Shown: in pieces, positions 34,395 to 47,249 of the stretch | Layout: every line of letters starts with the position of its first letter | Numbering within the stretch: the stretch's first letter is position 1 | Origin: Pocillopora verrucosa | Taxonomy: Eukaryota > Cnidaria > Anthozoa > Scleractinia > Pocilloporidae | DNA length: 64,000 nt | NCBI RefSeq assembly: GCF_036669915.1 | Contig: NC_089320.1 | Span: 2,231,129 to 2,295,128 of the forward strand | Reading direction: 5' to 3' | Translations under genes and position numbers: made by a program | The notes under the pieces: generated by a model | What the model was told of the DNA's origin: nothing | Databases searched by the model: none | The model's input: only the letters and a program-made list of their open reading frames with translations

Positions 34395-35473
34395 GAAAGA
34401 GTAACGTCAACTTTCCGTTTAGAATACGGCTGCTTACCCCAGTGTGTGTTTTGCGACAAAAAAACTCACTTTCAATTTTTGATGGAACAGTATTGGACGA
34501 ACATTAGGCGATGACATAGCGGTTACATAATTAAATTTGATACGGCAAAACGGTCAAGGTAGATCAAAAGATTTACATATCGATTTACAGAGGTTTTTCT
34601 ATTTCTCGAAACTGCAGACCGTTTCTCTCTAGGTCGCTGTGATAATATTATCGTTATTTATCTCTACAATTGAAATTGTCTCCCCTTTTTTTAAACTTTT
34701 AAGTTGTGTTGCTTCTGAGCACTTAGCAGGTGCCACAACTGGTTACAATTTGATTTCATCTTTAGTTGCTCTTCAGACAAGTGAGGATTTTCCTTTACCA
34801 AAGTTATGCACGTTCTAAAGATAAGAATTATTATATCCCTCCAATTTAAAAGGAATCATTTTTTTTCCTGAAAAAAGCAAGGATTTAAAGTATAGGGGAA
34901 GTTGCCAAACTCAGACATCAGCAAGAGGGGAAAGAACTAATTACGTCAAACTGTGTCATAGTGCAAAGAAAAGCTGATTATTATATTTTGCGCGCTACAA
35001 GCCTTAATTGCTATTGTTGAGCAGAATTTCAATGAATATTGGTGCTTATCAAATTCATTGAGCGTTGATATTTTAATCATGTAAGAGTTACTTCTGAATA
35101 AAAAGGAAAATGTAAGAAACTAAAATCTAGGGAAATCAAATTTGGTTACCATTTCCTGTCAACGGGGTTTCAGCACTTGCAGTCAGTCTAATAAAGACTA
35201 ATTAGGTCAAGATAAACAAACCCTCCATACACTGAAAAGGAGAAAATAAGAAGTATGTGTTGATACCCCTATTACAAACAGGTATACCATTTTTTGAGTG
35301 ATTATAAATTATATAATATAAAGCCGAACAGCAAACAGGCGCCACATTGGCTAACGAATGGGAGACACATTTATATATCTAAAAATACGTTGCTCGTCGA
35401 ATAAAGAAAAGTGGAAGAGGAACTGAGCACGACGTTAACAACAATGACATTTTCTAGAAAAAGGCTTGTGATT
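34395..35473. other. Spacer upstream of c3
   Basis: 5' flank of c3, similar to the c1 spacer over most of its length. A plus frame from 34386 (ATG GCG AAT GAA) runs 43 codons but has no family character. Nothing else is supported. Confidence 0.45.
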
Positions 35474-37022
35474 TCGGACACTCATGACTGATATATGATT
35501 CTGGACCCTAGTGGCCGATTTGTGACTTTGGACCCTAGTGATCAATTTGTGATGATGGACCCTTTTGGCGTATTTGTGATTTTGGACCCTCGTGGCCGAT
35601 TTATGATTTTAGACCCCAGTGGCCGATCTTTTTACAGGGACATTTATGGCCGATTTGTGATTTGTGACCCTCGTGGCCGATTTATGATTTTAGATCCCAG
35701 TGGCCGATCTTTTTACTGGGACATTTATGGCCGATTTGTGATTCTTGATTTTAGCCACTAGTAGCCGATTTTTGATATTGGACCCTAGTGGCTGATAAGT
35801 GATTTGGACTCTCATGCCCAATTTGTGAATTTAGACACTAGTGGCCAATTTGTAATTTTGAACACTAGTAGCCGATTCATGATTTTGGACACAAGTAGCA
35901 GTTTTTTCGATTTTGGACCCTACTGTCCGATTTGTGATTTTAAACGATAGAGGCTGATATGTGATTGTGGACCCTAGTGGCCGATTTGTAATTTTGAACC
36001 CTTGTTACTGATTTGTGATTATGGACCCTAGTGGCCGATCTGTGATTATGGACTCTCGTGGCCAATTTTTTTATTTTGGACCCTAGTGCTCGATTTGTGA
36101 TTATGGGCCCTTCTGGCCGATTTGGGATTTTAGACTCTAGTGGCCAATTTGTGATTTTGGACCCCAGTGGCCGATTTGTAGATTTGGGCCCTTGTGTCCG
36201 ATTTGTGATTTTGGACCCTAGTGTTCGATTTGTGATTATGGACCCTTCTGGCCGATTTGTGATTTTGGGCCCTAGTGGCTGAATTGTGATTTTAGACTCT
36301 AGGGGCCAATTTGTGATTTTGGACCCTGGTGGCCGATTTGTAGATTTGGGTCCTTGTGACCAATTTGTGATTTTGGACCCTAATGGCCCATTTGTGATTT
36401 TGGACTCCGGTGGCCAATTTGTAGATTTGGACCCTTGTGTCCGATTTGTGAGTTTGGACTCAGGTGGCTGGTTTGTAATTTGGGACCCCGGTGGCTGATT
36501 TCTGATTCAAAACAGAGGCCGATTTCTGATCATGCATACTAGTGGCCAATTTGTGATTTTGGACCCTAGTGGCCGATTTGTAATTTCGAACCGTAGTGAC
36601 CGATTTGTGATTATGGACCCTCCTGGCCGATTTGTGAGTTAGGACACTAGTGCCGAATTTTTTTTTATTTCGGACCCTATTGGGCGATTTGTGATTTTAC
36701 TCGCTAATAGCCGGTTTGTGATTTTGGACCCTAATGGCCGATTAGTGATTTTGAACCCTGGTGGACTAGCTATTTATGATTTTGGAGAATAATGACCGAC
36801 TTGTGATTTTGGACCCTTGAGGCCGATTAGCGATTTTGAACCCTAGTGGACTATTTGTGACTCTGGACCCTGCTGGGCTATTTGTGATTTTGGACCCTGC
36901 TGGACTATTTGTAATTTTGGAACCTGCAGGACTATTTGTGACTTTGGACGCAGAAGTCTAATTTGTGAGCATTAGTGGCCGGTATGAAATTTTGCACCCT
37001 AGTGGCCAATTTGGGACTTTGG
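35474..37022. repeat. Minisatellite array 3
   Basis: 27-bp units like array 1, including its marker units (gattatggacccttctggcc near 36235) and a duplicated block near 35577-35740. Its right end does not meet a TM5 exon; it joins sequence that elsewhere lies downstream of TM6-TM7, so the TM5 and TM6 relics were deleted here. Confidence 0.9.
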
Positions 37023-37204
37023 AAAATAAAACGTCTGGACAGAATAAATAAAAAGTGATGAACTTTTTTTAACAGCCAACAAAGTTAAGGGTAACAAATA
37101 GATATTCGAAACTTTGAGTTGTGTCTTAAATTTTAGGGTTAACTATCCCAGCGTATAACCTAGAAAAGAATATGGTTAATGGATTGTTGCCAACAAGACT
37201 GTTA

Positions 37205-37440
37205 GGCTTAATTCATCTTCCTGTCCTTTGTTGCTATTGGCTTGGAGAAAAGCCAATTTTCCAAAGTCCTTAGGAAGCAAGCACCACAGACGAATGAGAA
37301 AGAATGGGAAAATTGAACCCCAGGGAGCAATGCTTCTGCCTCGAGGCTGAAAGCTACGATACCTATATCAAGCAAGTGAAGCAGTGTCGCTGATTCAAGA
37401 GACGCAGAAGCAAATTCGCCAATATTCTGGAAAAAGAGGA
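37205..37440 (+). pseudogene. GPCR last-exon relic after array 3
   Basis: Matches the end of the receptor (HLPVLCCYWLGEKPIFQSP-like reading of the FLSFATTG to KILRKQAP region) followed by the old 3' flank (tgattcaagag, ccaatattctgg). The frame is broken by deletions. No TM5 or TM6 relic is present in this unit. Confidence 0.65.
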
Positions 37441-38325
37441 AAACAGAGTCAAAGACTTGATGTCGCTTATTGCCGCAAGGTCTTATTTGAGCCATGCTTT
37501 TTGGGTGGTCAAAGGACTTCGAATGTTCCTTATAGGTGGAGTTTTTTAAATAATCAAATCTTTCTTTGCTTGTGAAATAGAAGCCCTTTGGACAGTTTCG
37601 CAAAAACTTGACTTTTATAGGTGTATTTTCTCATTGATTTAGATTTTTAGAGTGTAGTCGGATAAGGAAGGGTTAAACTATTTCAATAACAGCAATATAA
37701 ATTTTGCTTATTTTCATGCAGAGACCATTTTTTAAATTTTTTTTTCAAGCGACAGAACATTTGGGAGGAAAGTTCAATATGACCTTCTCTTAGGTTTTCC
37801 AACCTTCGAGTAATGCAGAGTGTGAATAACCTGTTCTGTTCCAAACCTTCATTCAAAAGACATTGTGAATAAGGGGAATCCTTTGGCAGAAGAATATATT
37901 ACACTGGTGATAACGACAGTCTTCGGAAGAAAACAACGCTATTGTTTTTCAGATAAACAAACCTCACGTTCCAGTTTAAAAGAGAAACAAACTGATTGTA
38001 TATGTCTTTAATAAAGTACTGATTCTATTACTGAATTAACTTTTTCAATATACAGCTTAATTAATGATGGATTAATGATGTGGGGGAGACTGGATTAGAC
38101 AGCTCTTCTATTCAGTGTCACATAACCAAAAATCAATTGAGCCAACAATCAAACAGAAAAGAGGAGAAACATGATGATAAAAGCAATGAGTACTGGTTAT
38201 AACCATGCAAAAAAACCTCCAGCGCAGGAATTATGTCAAGCAATCAAGTAGTGATTGGGTGTAGTTTTACATATGATTTGTTACGACTATGCTCCGAGTT
38301 TTCATGTTTTCAATTTTGTCTGCAC
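37441..38325. other. Spacer between GPCR relic and c4
   Basis: 3' flank of c4, very similar to 18780-19860 next to c2 but with a deletion of about 0.3 kb. No gene seen. Confidence 0.45.
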
Positions 38326-39476
38326 TTAGGTCACACCATTGCACTCTAGTTTTCCTAATGTGTGGTATCCTTCTTCACCAAGATGTGCACCTCCCGTGTC
38401 ACCAAATCTTAGCTGTTTGACGGGAAGGTGGGACTTGATGGTTAGAAAACCGCTGTCTTCCCGCCAATTCTTATCATTTTTATCACAATTACACTTCAGT
38501 AATTGGTCATCGGCGCACGATCTAGTTACGCCACATGCGCAGCCACCAGTTTTGAAGTTTGCTCCCCCCCAGTACGTCATGTTCTGGCCGTCACGCGAAA
38601 CCCACCATGAATGTCCATCTTTGATTAATGAGGCGTGGAAACACTCGTATTTGATGAACTGTTGACAGTTATCAGAGGCTTCCGTCAGAGCTTTTAACTG
38701 AGATATGCTGGCAGATCTGTAATGAACATCAAGGGAATATTTACCAGGCCCTTCGTATCCTATCACCTGCGTTCTTTTTTCCCTGTCGTGACCGACGACT
38801 GTCACTCCCACGCCCCCTTTGTCAGTCATGTTACAGTAAACAGGAAATGGATCCTCGCCAAGAACACCATCAGGATCGATGAAGTAATCACCACTTACGT
38901 CGCTGATGTTTGCCTTCACTTTGGAGCATGTTTCAGGGTATTTGACATGAACGGTGACGCTTGTTTGAATTGAGCTGAATGCATCAGTCGCATTGCAAGT
39001 GTAGGTACCAGAATGAGATATGTTGGCAGATAAAATGATCATAGTATTCAAGGAGTCAACAGACGCCCCTGAAGGTAAGGAAAAAGTTCCTCCATACATC
39101 CATAACATGGTTGGCTTCAGGTCGCTTGAAGCAGAGCAACGCAGAATGACAGCTTCATATGCCATCACTATGACATTCGACGGAGGCTTTATGACAAATT
39201 TGAGAGCTGAATAGACATGAAGGAGAACTGACGATGATTTGGTACCCCTGGGGTTTGTCGCAGTACACACGTAGAAGCCGTTGTCTTTGGTAGTGATATT
39301 CAGTATGGTGAGATTTCCTTCATTAACAATGGTCCTCGCGCTGAGAAGAATCCCATCAGACCTTTTCCATATGATCCCGTTTGGTTTAGGATAAGCTGTC
39401 ACGTTACACATCATAGTAATGTTCCTACCCTCCACAGTTTCAATTATGTCGGGAAGAACTTGCACCAAAGGCGGTC
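38326..39476 (-). CDS. c4 exon 4: Ig-Ig-fibrinogen-like
   Basis: Fully open. Variable loop reads FHASLIKDGHSWW; Ig2 has MLWMYGG where the others have ILWMYDG; the end reads GGAHLGEEGYHT and ECNGVT. The fibrinogen-like half is the closest match to c2. Confidence 0.85.
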
Positions 39477-40814
39477 CTAGAATACAAAAAGGTAATAAGC
39501 CATGGCAATAATGTAAATAGTCTCATTAAAGCATCGATCAAGACCACCGTTTACTTTATTCAAGATCTGATAGTAGGCGTTGTCCTGAGGCGAGGACTTT
39601 ATGCAGTCAGCTCCATTTTACGTTAGACCTCTTAACAGTCGATCATTACGGGCAAGGGGCCAAAATAGGTCCTCTGAAGGAATTTCTTGTCCATCCCAGC
39701 AATATAAGACCACAAAAGCCATTTAAGACCTCATATATAATTATGTGGTATAGCTTTCTCCCTCACACCTCCACTCTCCTTCTGATACCTTAAAATTTCT
39801 CATCTAATTAAATTCAAAGATCTTCCAAATTTAACGACTTCTTAAAGAGAACTGCACGATTGTTGTGAATGACCAATCAACTCAACATACCTTCAGTGCA
39901 GTTTTGTCCCAGTAGTCCATTTGCGCAAACACAGCGATAACCCTTCCTGGTGAAGCCAGTTTGGCATCGCTTTTTCGATGAACAAAGCGTACTGGAACAG
40001 AAGTTCTGTGAAGATATAAAAATATTTATAGAATTTATTGCTCTGGTACCCTTCCTCCTCCCTTCTTCCAGCTAATTCATCCATACCGATCCACGTATTT
40101 ACTTATTTATTAATTTCAAAATGCACGCAAACATCCATCAATTCATTCACGTACAAATGCACGCATGCATTTACGCATTCATGCATTCATCCATCCTATG
40201 TATCCTATGAATTTAAAATATATGATCGTTTTATCCACGAAAACTTCACGGAATTGTATGTGAGAATAAGTCAGCTCACCTTAAATGATTTGTAAACAGT
40301 CCCTTTTTGTATCTTAGATCCTGTTGATTATTTGTGTGATCTGAATCACTCAATTCGCACAAAAGTTTTCCATTCTGTTGCGGTTTTAGATTGTAGGAAA
40401 CACAGTCAGCTTCCACGAAGCAGTTCACTTCACATGCGCTGGCTGTCTCAATCTCCATCATTTTGAAAACATGTTTCTCGAGGATGAAGTCCTGCTTTGC
40501 GGGGTTCATCTCTACTTGCCGACAGTTTTCTTAAAATTAAGCAAACTGAAATTAATTTCCATAAATTTTTAACCATTACTTTTGTCTTGATATTGTGATG
40601 GTTGATGAACACTTGTTCCGAAGAAAATCTTTACACCAATTCAACAAGGTGAGCGATAGAAACTATCTTCTTAGCGATTTTGATCGATAATTTTTTTAAT
40701 CCGGCCAAATCGCAGAAGTTACCCCATTGAAGCCAGCACTAGCGTGAGTGAGTATCAAAAGATAAAGTTTTCAAAAGAAAAGAAAAGAATGGTTTTGAAA
40801 AATTGATTTAATAA

Positions 40815-40995
40815 AATGTATGCCAATGAACATGGATGTGATATTCATGGTTGTGAACACTACTTCCCTACAGGCCTGAATTATTTTCAAGCCTTTTTTT
40901 GCACTACTGCTTAAGAAGTTTTTATAACTGCGAAGATCGCTTGCATATTCATTTCTATATCCGCAGTTCATACACATGATTTTCATATATTTATA
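40815..40995. repeat. Old SINE tail in c4 intron 1
   Basis: caggcctgaattattttcaa and ctgcttaagaagtttttata at the shared intron-1 position. Confidence 0.55.
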
Positions 40996-41139
40996 GTCAA
41001 AAGTTATGCCAGGTGGCTTTAATACTTACCTTGCTCTTTACCGCTGCAAATTCCAACCAGAAATGAAAATATTAAGAATCCTGACGATTTCATCACCAAC
41101 TTGTCTGTTTTCTTTGTTACTTTACGAGCGAGATGGCGA

Positions 41140-42650
41140 ATAAAAGAGTAACGGCAACTTTCCGTTTAGAATACGGCTGCTTACTTCAGTGTGTTTTTCG
41201 ACAAAATAACTAAGTTTAAATTTTTAATGGAATAGTATTGGGAAAACACAAGGGGGTGGTATAGTGGCTATATTAAATATAATACTGAAAACAGTGAAGC
41301 CGGATGAAAGAATTTACGTATCGATTTACAGAAATCTTAACTTCCTATTTTTCGAAACTGCAGACCGTTTTCCCTCTCAACTTCAGTTCCTTTCAGACAA
41401 GTGCTATGTGGGGATTCCGTTTACAAAAGTGATAGAGTTTCTTAAGGTAAGATAAGAAAATCATATTCCTCCACTCTACAGGGAATGTTTTTTTTTCTGA
41501 AAAAGGAAGGGATTTTAAGTACAATGGAAAAACGCAACCGAGACATCAACAAGACTGGAAAGAATTAATTACGTCAAACTGTTTGCAAAGAGAAGCTGAT
41601 TATCATATTTTCCTTGCTTCAGGCTTTAATTAATATTTTTGAGTAGAATTTCCACGAACTTTGCTGTTTATCAAATGCATTGGGTGTTGATATTTTCATC
41701 ACGTACGAATTACCTTCTAATAAAAAAGAAAAAGTTCGAAAATAAACTCTAAGGAAATCAAATTTGGCGACCAGTTCTTGTCAACGGGGCTTTAGCACCT
41801 GTACTCAGTCTAATTAAGACACAACATAAAGATAAATACACCCTCCCAACACTGGAAAGGAGAAAATACGAAGATTTGTGTCGATACCCCTATTACAAAC
41901 AGGTATACCATCCTTTGGGTGATTCTAAATTATGTAATATCGTATTCCTGCTTAAGAAAGTCAAGAAGGCCATCTTGTTAAAGTACAATATTGGAATTTC
42001 TCGGTTGCTAAGTTTACATATAATTATACTTGTGACGAATTTAGGTTATATATTTTATTTTAAACCGCATGTATCCATGCAGCGCCTCTATAATGATTAT
42101 AATGATTATAATGGTATCATATAACTCGCTGACAGGTTGATCATTAATTGGTCGTCTTTGTCTTTAGGTTCTCCTTCATTTCGGCGATGCATCGTCATCG
42201 TTAATAGAATGCTTCACATCTATTGCAGCTTGTTTTATTGCGATCGAAGAAAAGCAAGTACACAACAGCTTTCAAACTTTTTCTCATGAGAACTTGTGAC
42301 GATTTTGGTATTCTAGACAGACAGAAAACATTTTTTAACCTTTTTGTATTAGTTCCTGATAATTTTCTCTAAAACACTAAAAGAAAATTTTGAAAAAAAA
42401 GTTGTTGAACATGGTTATAATTAAGCTGTCTATGAAAATGCTTCCTTTGCCAGATATATGAAGATTTCAGCGTAGATTTCCTTCTTAACATGATCAGTTC
42501 GTGTGGTTGTTTCGATGTGGTGCTAAAGCTGAACAATTAACAGGCGCCACATTGGCTAATAAATGGGTGAAACATTGTTTTATATCTAAAAATGCGTTGC
42601 TCGTTGAAAAAAGAAAAGTGAGAAAGGAATTGAGAATGACGTGAACGCGA
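41140..42650. other. Spacer upstream of c4
   Basis: 5' flank of c4, related to the c2 and c6 spacers. Frames at 41264 and 41876 align with frames there but carry no recognisable domain. No gene called. Confidence 0.45.
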
Positions 42651-43571
42651 CGTGATTTTGGACACTCATGGCCGATACGTGATTCTCGTCCCTAGTGGCC
42701 GATTTGTGATTTTGGACCCTACTAGCTGATTTGTAATTTTTCACCCTAGTAGCCGATTTGTGATTTTGGACACTAGTGGCCGATTTGTATACCGGACCCT
42801 AGAGACCGACTTGTGACTTTGGACACTAGTGGCCAATTTGTAATTTTGGACACTAGTGGCCTATTTATGATTTTGGACAATAGTGTCCGATTTGTAGTTT
42901 TTGACCCTAGTGGCCGACGTTGTTTCAGGACCCAGCTGGCCGATTTCGATTGTCCATACTGGTGGCCGATTTGTGATTTTGGACCCTAGTGACTGATTTG
43001 TTAGTTAAGACACCAGTGGCCAATTAGTGATTTTGGACCCTAGTTGCCGATTTGTGATTTTGGATCCTGGTGGACCGTTTGTGATTTTGGACGCTAAGAG
43101 CCAAGCCGATGTGGTTTCAGACCCCGGTGGCCGATTTCCGATTGTCTATTTTTGTGGCCAATTTGTGATTTTGGACCCTAGTGACCGATTTGTGAGTTTA
43201 GACCCTAGAGGCCAATTAGTGACTTTAGACCCTAGAGGCCGATTTGTGATTTTGGATCCTGGTGGACTATTTTTTATTTTGGACGCTAAATGCCAATTTG
43301 TGATATTGAACGCCTGTGGCCGATATGAAACTTTGCACCCTTGTGGCCGATTTGTGATTTTGGACCCCAGTGGACGATTTGTGATCTTGGACCCTAGAGG
43401 CCGATTTGTGATTTTGAACACTAGCGATCGATTTGGAATTTTGAACCCTAGTGGCCGATTTGGAATTTTAGACCCTAGTAGCTAATTTTAACTTTCGGAA
43501 ACTACTGGCCGATTTCTGATTTTGGACCTTAGAGGCCGATTTCTGATTTTGGACACCAGTAGACGATTTGT
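42651..43571. repeat. Minisatellite array 4
   Basis: About 0.9 kb of 27-bp units, closest to arrays 2 and 6. It shows the empty site for the array 2 LINE (ttgtctatttttgtggcc near 43142). It ends in a TM5 exon with gatttgtgagagagcagag at the joint. Confidence 0.9.
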
Positions 43572-43981
43572 GAGAGAGCAGAGATCTTCTCATTCATTTT
43601 GCCTGTTGGACTGATTCTGATTTTCAACTTCTTTGCTCTGGGATACACTAGCTTTCATATCATTAGAATTCGGCAGGTGAGTACAATATATACTATGCTT
43701 ATTTAAACAAAGGACATCGAAAGCCAACCGTCTGTCTGTCTGCGCTTTGCCTATTCAACTGTTTGTCCGACGGCTTGCATGACCTACACAACACCGCAAA
43801 CAAATCTGAATTTTAAAACCAGGGTTATTCACATTTTGATTATTTCAGAGAGCCAGACAAGTGACCAAGCAACAGCAAAGCTCTAACGTGGCTTTGCTCT
43901 TTGTTAAAATGGCCTCAGTGATGGGTGTGACATGGATTTTTGGGATTGCTGCCTACAGGCTCTTTCATTCCAGTCTTCAAG
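43572..43981 (+). pseudogene. GPCR relic after array 4
   Basis: TM5 exon 43572-43676 and TM6-TM7 exon 43849-43981. The latter is the best preserved relic in its first part (RARQVTKQQQSSNVALLFVK) but has lost about 30 bp after GIAA, removing the start of TM7. No last exon was found downstream. Confidence 0.8.
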
Positions 43982-46270
43982 GTAAGTGTTTGGGCCAGAG
44001 AAAGAATGGAACGTTTTCTTCATTGGAATCACCAGACACAATTGTTCCGACGTAGTAGCTGACCTTAAATTAGAAAAAACAGTCTCACTGTAATAATTGC
44101 TGGTTGATCACATTAAATAGTTCCTATGGCAATGACACTAAAATATGTCATAAGCAAGAACTACTGGACGGAATAAATCAAAAGTAATGAACTTTTTTCT
44201 AAAGTTCTAAAGTTTCATATTTTAGGGTTACCTACCCCAGCATATAACCTAGAAAAATGTATGGATTCGTTTCCAACAAGACTGTTAGGCTTAATGCCAG
44301 CCCAAAAAAGATGTTGAAATGTCTACCAGATAAAATTTTAATGAATTTAGGAGCAAAAATTGGTCTCGATTAACGCAATGAAGAGATCATTTATTTCAAA
44401 ATAAGAGTCTGCAATATATTCAGATTTTCAATAATTTCAAAATTCTCTAAATGGAAGTCCTTTGGACAGTATTTTGCTTTTTCTATATTTTTAGAGTGCG
44501 TAGAGTGCGCGCCTCGATAGCTATAACCAATCTCCAATGAATGATTGTTTTATTAGATTTCATTAGATCCTGAATGTTTCGATATTTACAGCCATTTTTC
44601 GGCTCCGTAACAGCTGGTGCTATGCATTTCCTCATAATCTGCTTACAGAAAACCAATCAGAACACCAGAAATGCAATACTCAGAGCTGAAAATTTGAGAA
44701 CTAAAAATTATTAAAAACTTTATGAAATTAATTTACATTAGGAGAGTGCGTAAGCATTTGATTGTATAAAATTGGTTTAAAAAGTGAACGCTTACAAATT
44801 TTGGCGTTACTACTCCGTTTCAGGTGCACATTTAGCATGTTCCATTTCTTGAGTGTTCTTACACAGAATGTCCGACCACCTTCGTTTTTCTCTTTTATTG
44901 TATTCTAATAATATTCTTATGATCTTCCTCATTGGCAGTCGATTTGACAGTTAATTTCCTACAGCACCCCCTTTATTCTTTGTTGTCAACGACAGCTCAT
45001 CCCTTCTTTCCTCCTAAAAGTCATTTGATTCCTCCCGAAATAAGTCTAGGGACTGGACCCTAAGATGCATTGATTTATATGTGATTCTACTGACGACAAT
45101 TAAATCAATCGGAAACACCAGTGAAAGAAAGGGAAAACAAAATAGAACATTTCACCTGAAAGCGTTTTTCTCAGTGAGTATAAAATTTCTTTGATTCTTA
45201 ATTTTCATGATCGCAACTCAAGAAGGCTTGAAAATGGTCATGACAATTACCTGGCGCTTAAGTATCTTTCGAAAAAAAAAGATTACATTTACGAAAATAG
45301 CATTTGAAAAGTTTATGAAAGTTCTATTGCACGACTTTTTGTCGTCCTGATATAATACAACAGGGAAATGCAAATGGAAAGTTGTATCTATACTTTTTAG
45401 TAATGATTTAGTGTTAAAAATCCAGTATAGTAAATTAGGCTTAGCTTATTTGCATGCAGAGAACATTTTTTTCCTAATTTTTTTTTTTTTGTCAAGCGAC
45501 AGAACATTCGGGAGGTTAATTCAATACGACTTTCTTTTAGAAGAAGATATTGCTCTGATGATGACGATAGTCTTCGGAAGAAAACAACGCTATTGTTTTT
45601 CAGATAAACAAACCTCTTAATTTCTTTTCATCATGATTTTTTTTAACTATTTGCCTATAACTCCACATTCTCCTCTCCTTCCCCTCAGCCACCGTATCTG
45701 CTCTTTAGTAACGGCAAAATTTCAATGTTAACGATATACAATGGCCGATTATATCTGCACAAAATTCGTCTTAAGCCATACACTAAAATCACCGGCTTCT
45801 GAAACCATAGTTCACTGACTCAGTGACGATTGCAATGTATTGCGTTATCTTACTGTGATGCCCTACGTCATCACAGTAAGGACATTTCTATCCCTGAATT
45901 GCACTGTGATATCACGTTCCAGTTTAAAAGAGAAACAAACTAATTGTATATGTGTTTAATAACATACTGACTGTATAGCCGAATTAAGTTTCCCGATGCA
46001 CAGCTTAATAAATGATGGAATCATTTGATGCTAGGGGAGACTGGATTAGAGAGCTTTTCTATTGAGTGTCACATAACCAAAAATCAAATGAGTCAACAAT
46101 CAAACAGAAAAGAGGAAGAAAACATAATGACAAAAATAATGATTACTGTGTATAACCATGCAAAAAACCTCAAGCGCAGGAATTATGACCCAGTAGTGAT
46201 TGATTATAGTTTTACATATGATTTGTTACGACTATGGTCCAAGTTTTCATGTTTTCAATTTTGTATGCCT
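43982..46270. other. Spacer between GPCR relic and c5
   Basis: Related to 53700-56040. It includes the decayed orphan tail exon at about 44900-45035 on the minus strand and the T-run plus caagcgacagaacatt near 45476-45507. No intact gene seen. Confidence 0.45.
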
Positions 46271-47249
46271 CTAGGTCATGCCATAACACTCTAGTTTTCC
46301 CAAGGTGTGGTATCCTTCGTCATGAAGTTGTGCCTGTCCCGTGTCACCAAATCTTAGCTGTTTGACGGGAAGGTGGGACTTATTGGTAAGAAAACCGCTG
46401 TCTTCCCGCCAATTCTTATCATTTTTATCACAATTACACTTCAGTGATTGGTCATCGGCGCACGATCTAGTTACACCACATGCACAGCCACCAGTTGTTA
46501 GGTTTGCTCCCCCCCAGTACATCATGTTCTGGCCGTCACGTGAAACCCACCATGAATATCCATATTTAATTAATGTGGCGTGGAAACATTCGTATTTGAT
46601 GAACTGTTGACAGTTATCAGAGGCTTCCGTCAGAGCTTTTAACTGAGATATGCTGGCAGATCTGTAATGAACATCAACGGAATATTCACCGCGCTTTTCG
46701 TATCCTTTCACCTGCGTTCTGTTTTCCATGTCGTGACCGACGACTGTCACTCCAACGCCTCCTTTGTCAGTCATGTTACAGTAAACAGGGAATGGATCCT
46801 CGCCAAGAACACCGTCAAGATCGATGAGGTAATCACCACTGACGTCGCTGATGTTTGCCTTCACTTTTGTGCAGGTTTCAGGGTATTTGACATAAACGAT
46901 GACACTAGTTTGAATTGAGCTGAATGCGTCAGTCACATCGCAAGTGTAGGTACCAGAATGAGATATGTTAGCAGAGAAAATGATTAAAGCATTCAAGGAG
47001 GAGTCAACAACCGCCCCTGAAGGTAAGGAGAAAGTTCCATCATACATCCACAGGATCGTTGTCTTCAGGTTGCTTGATGTAGAGCAAGGCAGGATAAGCT
47101 CTTCAGAAGCCTTCACAGTCACATTGGACGGAGGCTTTATGACAAATTTGAGACTTGAATAAACATGAAGGATAACTGACGATGAGTTGTGACCCCAAGG
47201 GTTTGCTGCAGTACACACGTAAGAGCCGTTGTCTCGTGCAGTGATATTC
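46271..47249 (-). pseudogene. c5 exon 4, 3' part: end of Ig1, Ig2, fibrinogen-like
   Basis: Open from the insertion edge to the stop (TAG, ECYGMT end). It carries Ig2 (LPCSTSSNLKTTILWMYDG, SGTYTCDVTD) and the full CASPR-type fibrinogen-like part, with FHATLIKYGYSWW in the variable loop and ANLTTGGCACG. The lack of stops suggests that the retrotransposon arrived recently relative to the age of the copy. Confidence 0.8.

Larger units (their letters stand above)
38326..41093 (-). pseudogene. c4: PAN-EGF-Ig-Ig-fibrinogen-like gene with one frameshift
   Basis: Exons 41093-41030 (MKSSGFLIFSFLVGICSGKE), 40529-40280 (PAN), 40005-39891 (EGF, NFCSSTLCSSKKRC), 39476-38326 (open, same length as c2 and c6). 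The PAN exon is 250 nt where intact copies have 251: one T is missing from a run at 40304-40308, so the frame shifts ten residues before the EGF joint. Everything else is intact, so a base-calling error in the homopolymer would restore a 526-residue product. The acceptor of exon 4 is TGTATTCTAG, and the sequence before it is clearly non-coding. Confidence 0.7.

Noticed and set aside
38339..38665. Plus-strand frames overlapping the fibrinogen-like exons (also at 19899, 31468, 46341, 56076)
   Set aside because: They are antisense shadows of well-supported minus-strand exons, and conserved only because the exons are.
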